Of a stretch of 64,000 nt of DNA, positions 63,189 to 64,000 are shown piece by piece. The DNA is from Archegozetes longisetosus (Eukaryota; Arthropoda; Arachnida; Sarcoptiformes; Trhypochthoniidae): the NCBI GenBank assembly GCA_018873245.2, contig JAEMBT020000001.1:992001-1056000 (forward strand), in the 5' to 3' direction. Each line of letters begins with the position of its first letter. The stretch's first letter is position 1. The position numbers and the translations under genes are program-made. Below the pieces are notes generated by a model that worked only from the letters and a program-made list of their open reading frames with translations, had not been told where the DNA came from and ran no database searches.

Positions 63189-63240
63189 TGATGTGCGTTG
63201 TGATGTGCCTGCGATGTGCCTGCGATCTGCCTATGATGCA
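63189..63240 (+). repeat. tandem repeat (GATGTGCCTGC)
   Basis: About four 11-12 bp copies with ctgc/ttgt variation. Confidence 0.9.
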
Positions 63241-63538
63241 GACCATATCGCGGACTGTACACCAAAACGCCTTTCATAATCCCTATTTTCCATTAAGAGC
63301 AATCTAACGCTATAAACACTATATGCGCGAGTAGTATATGCCAGCAGTCACTTGCCTTCTAGTTTGCTTGCTTTGTAATTTCGACTTAGAACCAGAGTCT
63401 GGATTCAAAAGATAAAACAGAGTCAAAGCTATTTTATGTTACAAGAAATCTCATTCCAGTCTCTACTATAGGGCTAAACAGATCACAACACAGCACAACA
63501 CAGAGCACACATATATTTAATGCTTTGCATCTTCTCTT

Positions 63539-63542
<4 letters not shown>

Positions 63543-63585
<43 letters not shown>
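63543..63585 (+). repeat. (CT)n microsatellite
   Basis: About 21 CT units, in the last exd intron of the window. Confidence 0.96.
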
Positions 63586-63587
<2 letters not shown>

Positions 63588-64000
63588 CCTGACGCTCTCG
63601 TAGTGATTCTGATTATTTGTGCTCACATCAAACATATAAAAAGCAAGAAAATATTGTTGGCAGAGAGAGAGTATACTTTGGGACATTCTGCTAGTGGTGT
63701 GATAACCAACTATTGTGATTGTAAATTAGCTTAGAAAATGGCAGGACTCAGTTATGAGTAATACAATAGGTTAATATATAAACATAATTGGCATAAATAT
63801 AGATAAGTTGTGTTGTCAGATAAGTGTCTATACCTTTGGTGTGCAGAATGTTTGAGCTGCAGCAATATTTGAAATGCATTAATGCTAAACTAGTAGTTGG
63901 CGTTTCGCTGCATTTAACATTAGTCTTCCATCATATAACACCAGAATATAATACCAAAATTTCAGTTATATTCTTATTATACGCTTTTTCTATCCAATAC

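Larger units (their letters stand above)
62655..64000 (+). other. exd: start of the next exd intron (runs past window end)
   Basis: The donor gtaaac follows the recognition-helix exon. No C-terminal exd exon (Gly/Pro/Ser/Met-rich tail) was found to the end of the window. If the donor were not used, the frame would add seven residues (GKQSNYS) and stop at 62675-62677. The stretch holds a short CAATAGTGC-type repeat near 62820, a TGATGTGCCTGC repeat near 63189 and a (CT)n tract at 63543-63585. Confidence 0.8.

Overview
The window is AT-rich (roughly two thirds A+T by eye) eukaryotic DNA with almost no coding sequence. The one gene I can support is an extradenticle/Pbx (PBC-class TALE homeobox) gene on the + strand. 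Four coding exons can be placed at base resolution: 53908-54158, 61105-61295, 62267-62402 and 62561-62654. Their introns have GT..AG ends, and the reading frame is kept across every junction. The protein pieces match Drosophila Exd very closely, for example in the stretch after the alanine tract and in the [14 protein letters not shown] segment after the homeodomain. This points to an arthropod. The long introns and dense (CT)n/(GA)n arrays fit a non-insect arthropod such as a mite or other chelicerate, but that placement is a guess.

Layout: 1-53907 has no recognisable coding sequence, tRNA, rRNA or transposon. The first recognised exon starts inside the conserved PBC-A region (codon phase 1), so an upstream exon must supply the protein's N-terminus. 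I did not find that exon in the window, so 1-53907 is most simply read as one very long exd intron of at least 53.9 kb. An unrecognised small exon, or a nested gene, cannot be excluded. After it come a 251-bp exon (PBC-A end, short alanine tract, start of PBC-B), a 6.9-kb intron, a 191-bp exon (rest of PBC-B), a 1.0-kb intron, a 136-bp exon (homeodomain arm, helices 1 and 2), a 158-bp intron and a 94-bp exon (recognition helix and following basic segment). The last intron opens at 62655. The C-terminal exon(s) lie beyond the window end.

The non-coding DNA is dominated by simple repeats. There are more than 30 (CT)n or (GA)n tracts, several of 50-80 bp, plus TA/TG, CA and AAT tracts and more than 20 unrelated short minisatellites with units of about 8 to 46 bp. 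Most of the longer open frames are created by these repeats (poly Ser-Leu or Arg-Glu) and are not genes. No mobile-element ORF, terminal repeat or CRISPR-like array was recognised.

The most interesting points are the giant repeat-filled intron, a Gly-to-Ser change at a normally conserved homeodomain position, a GC-rich alanine-coding island in otherwise AT-rich DNA, a possible read-through end right after the homeodomain, and paired CT/GA arrays able to fold as hairpins. I did not find a convincing new biological system.
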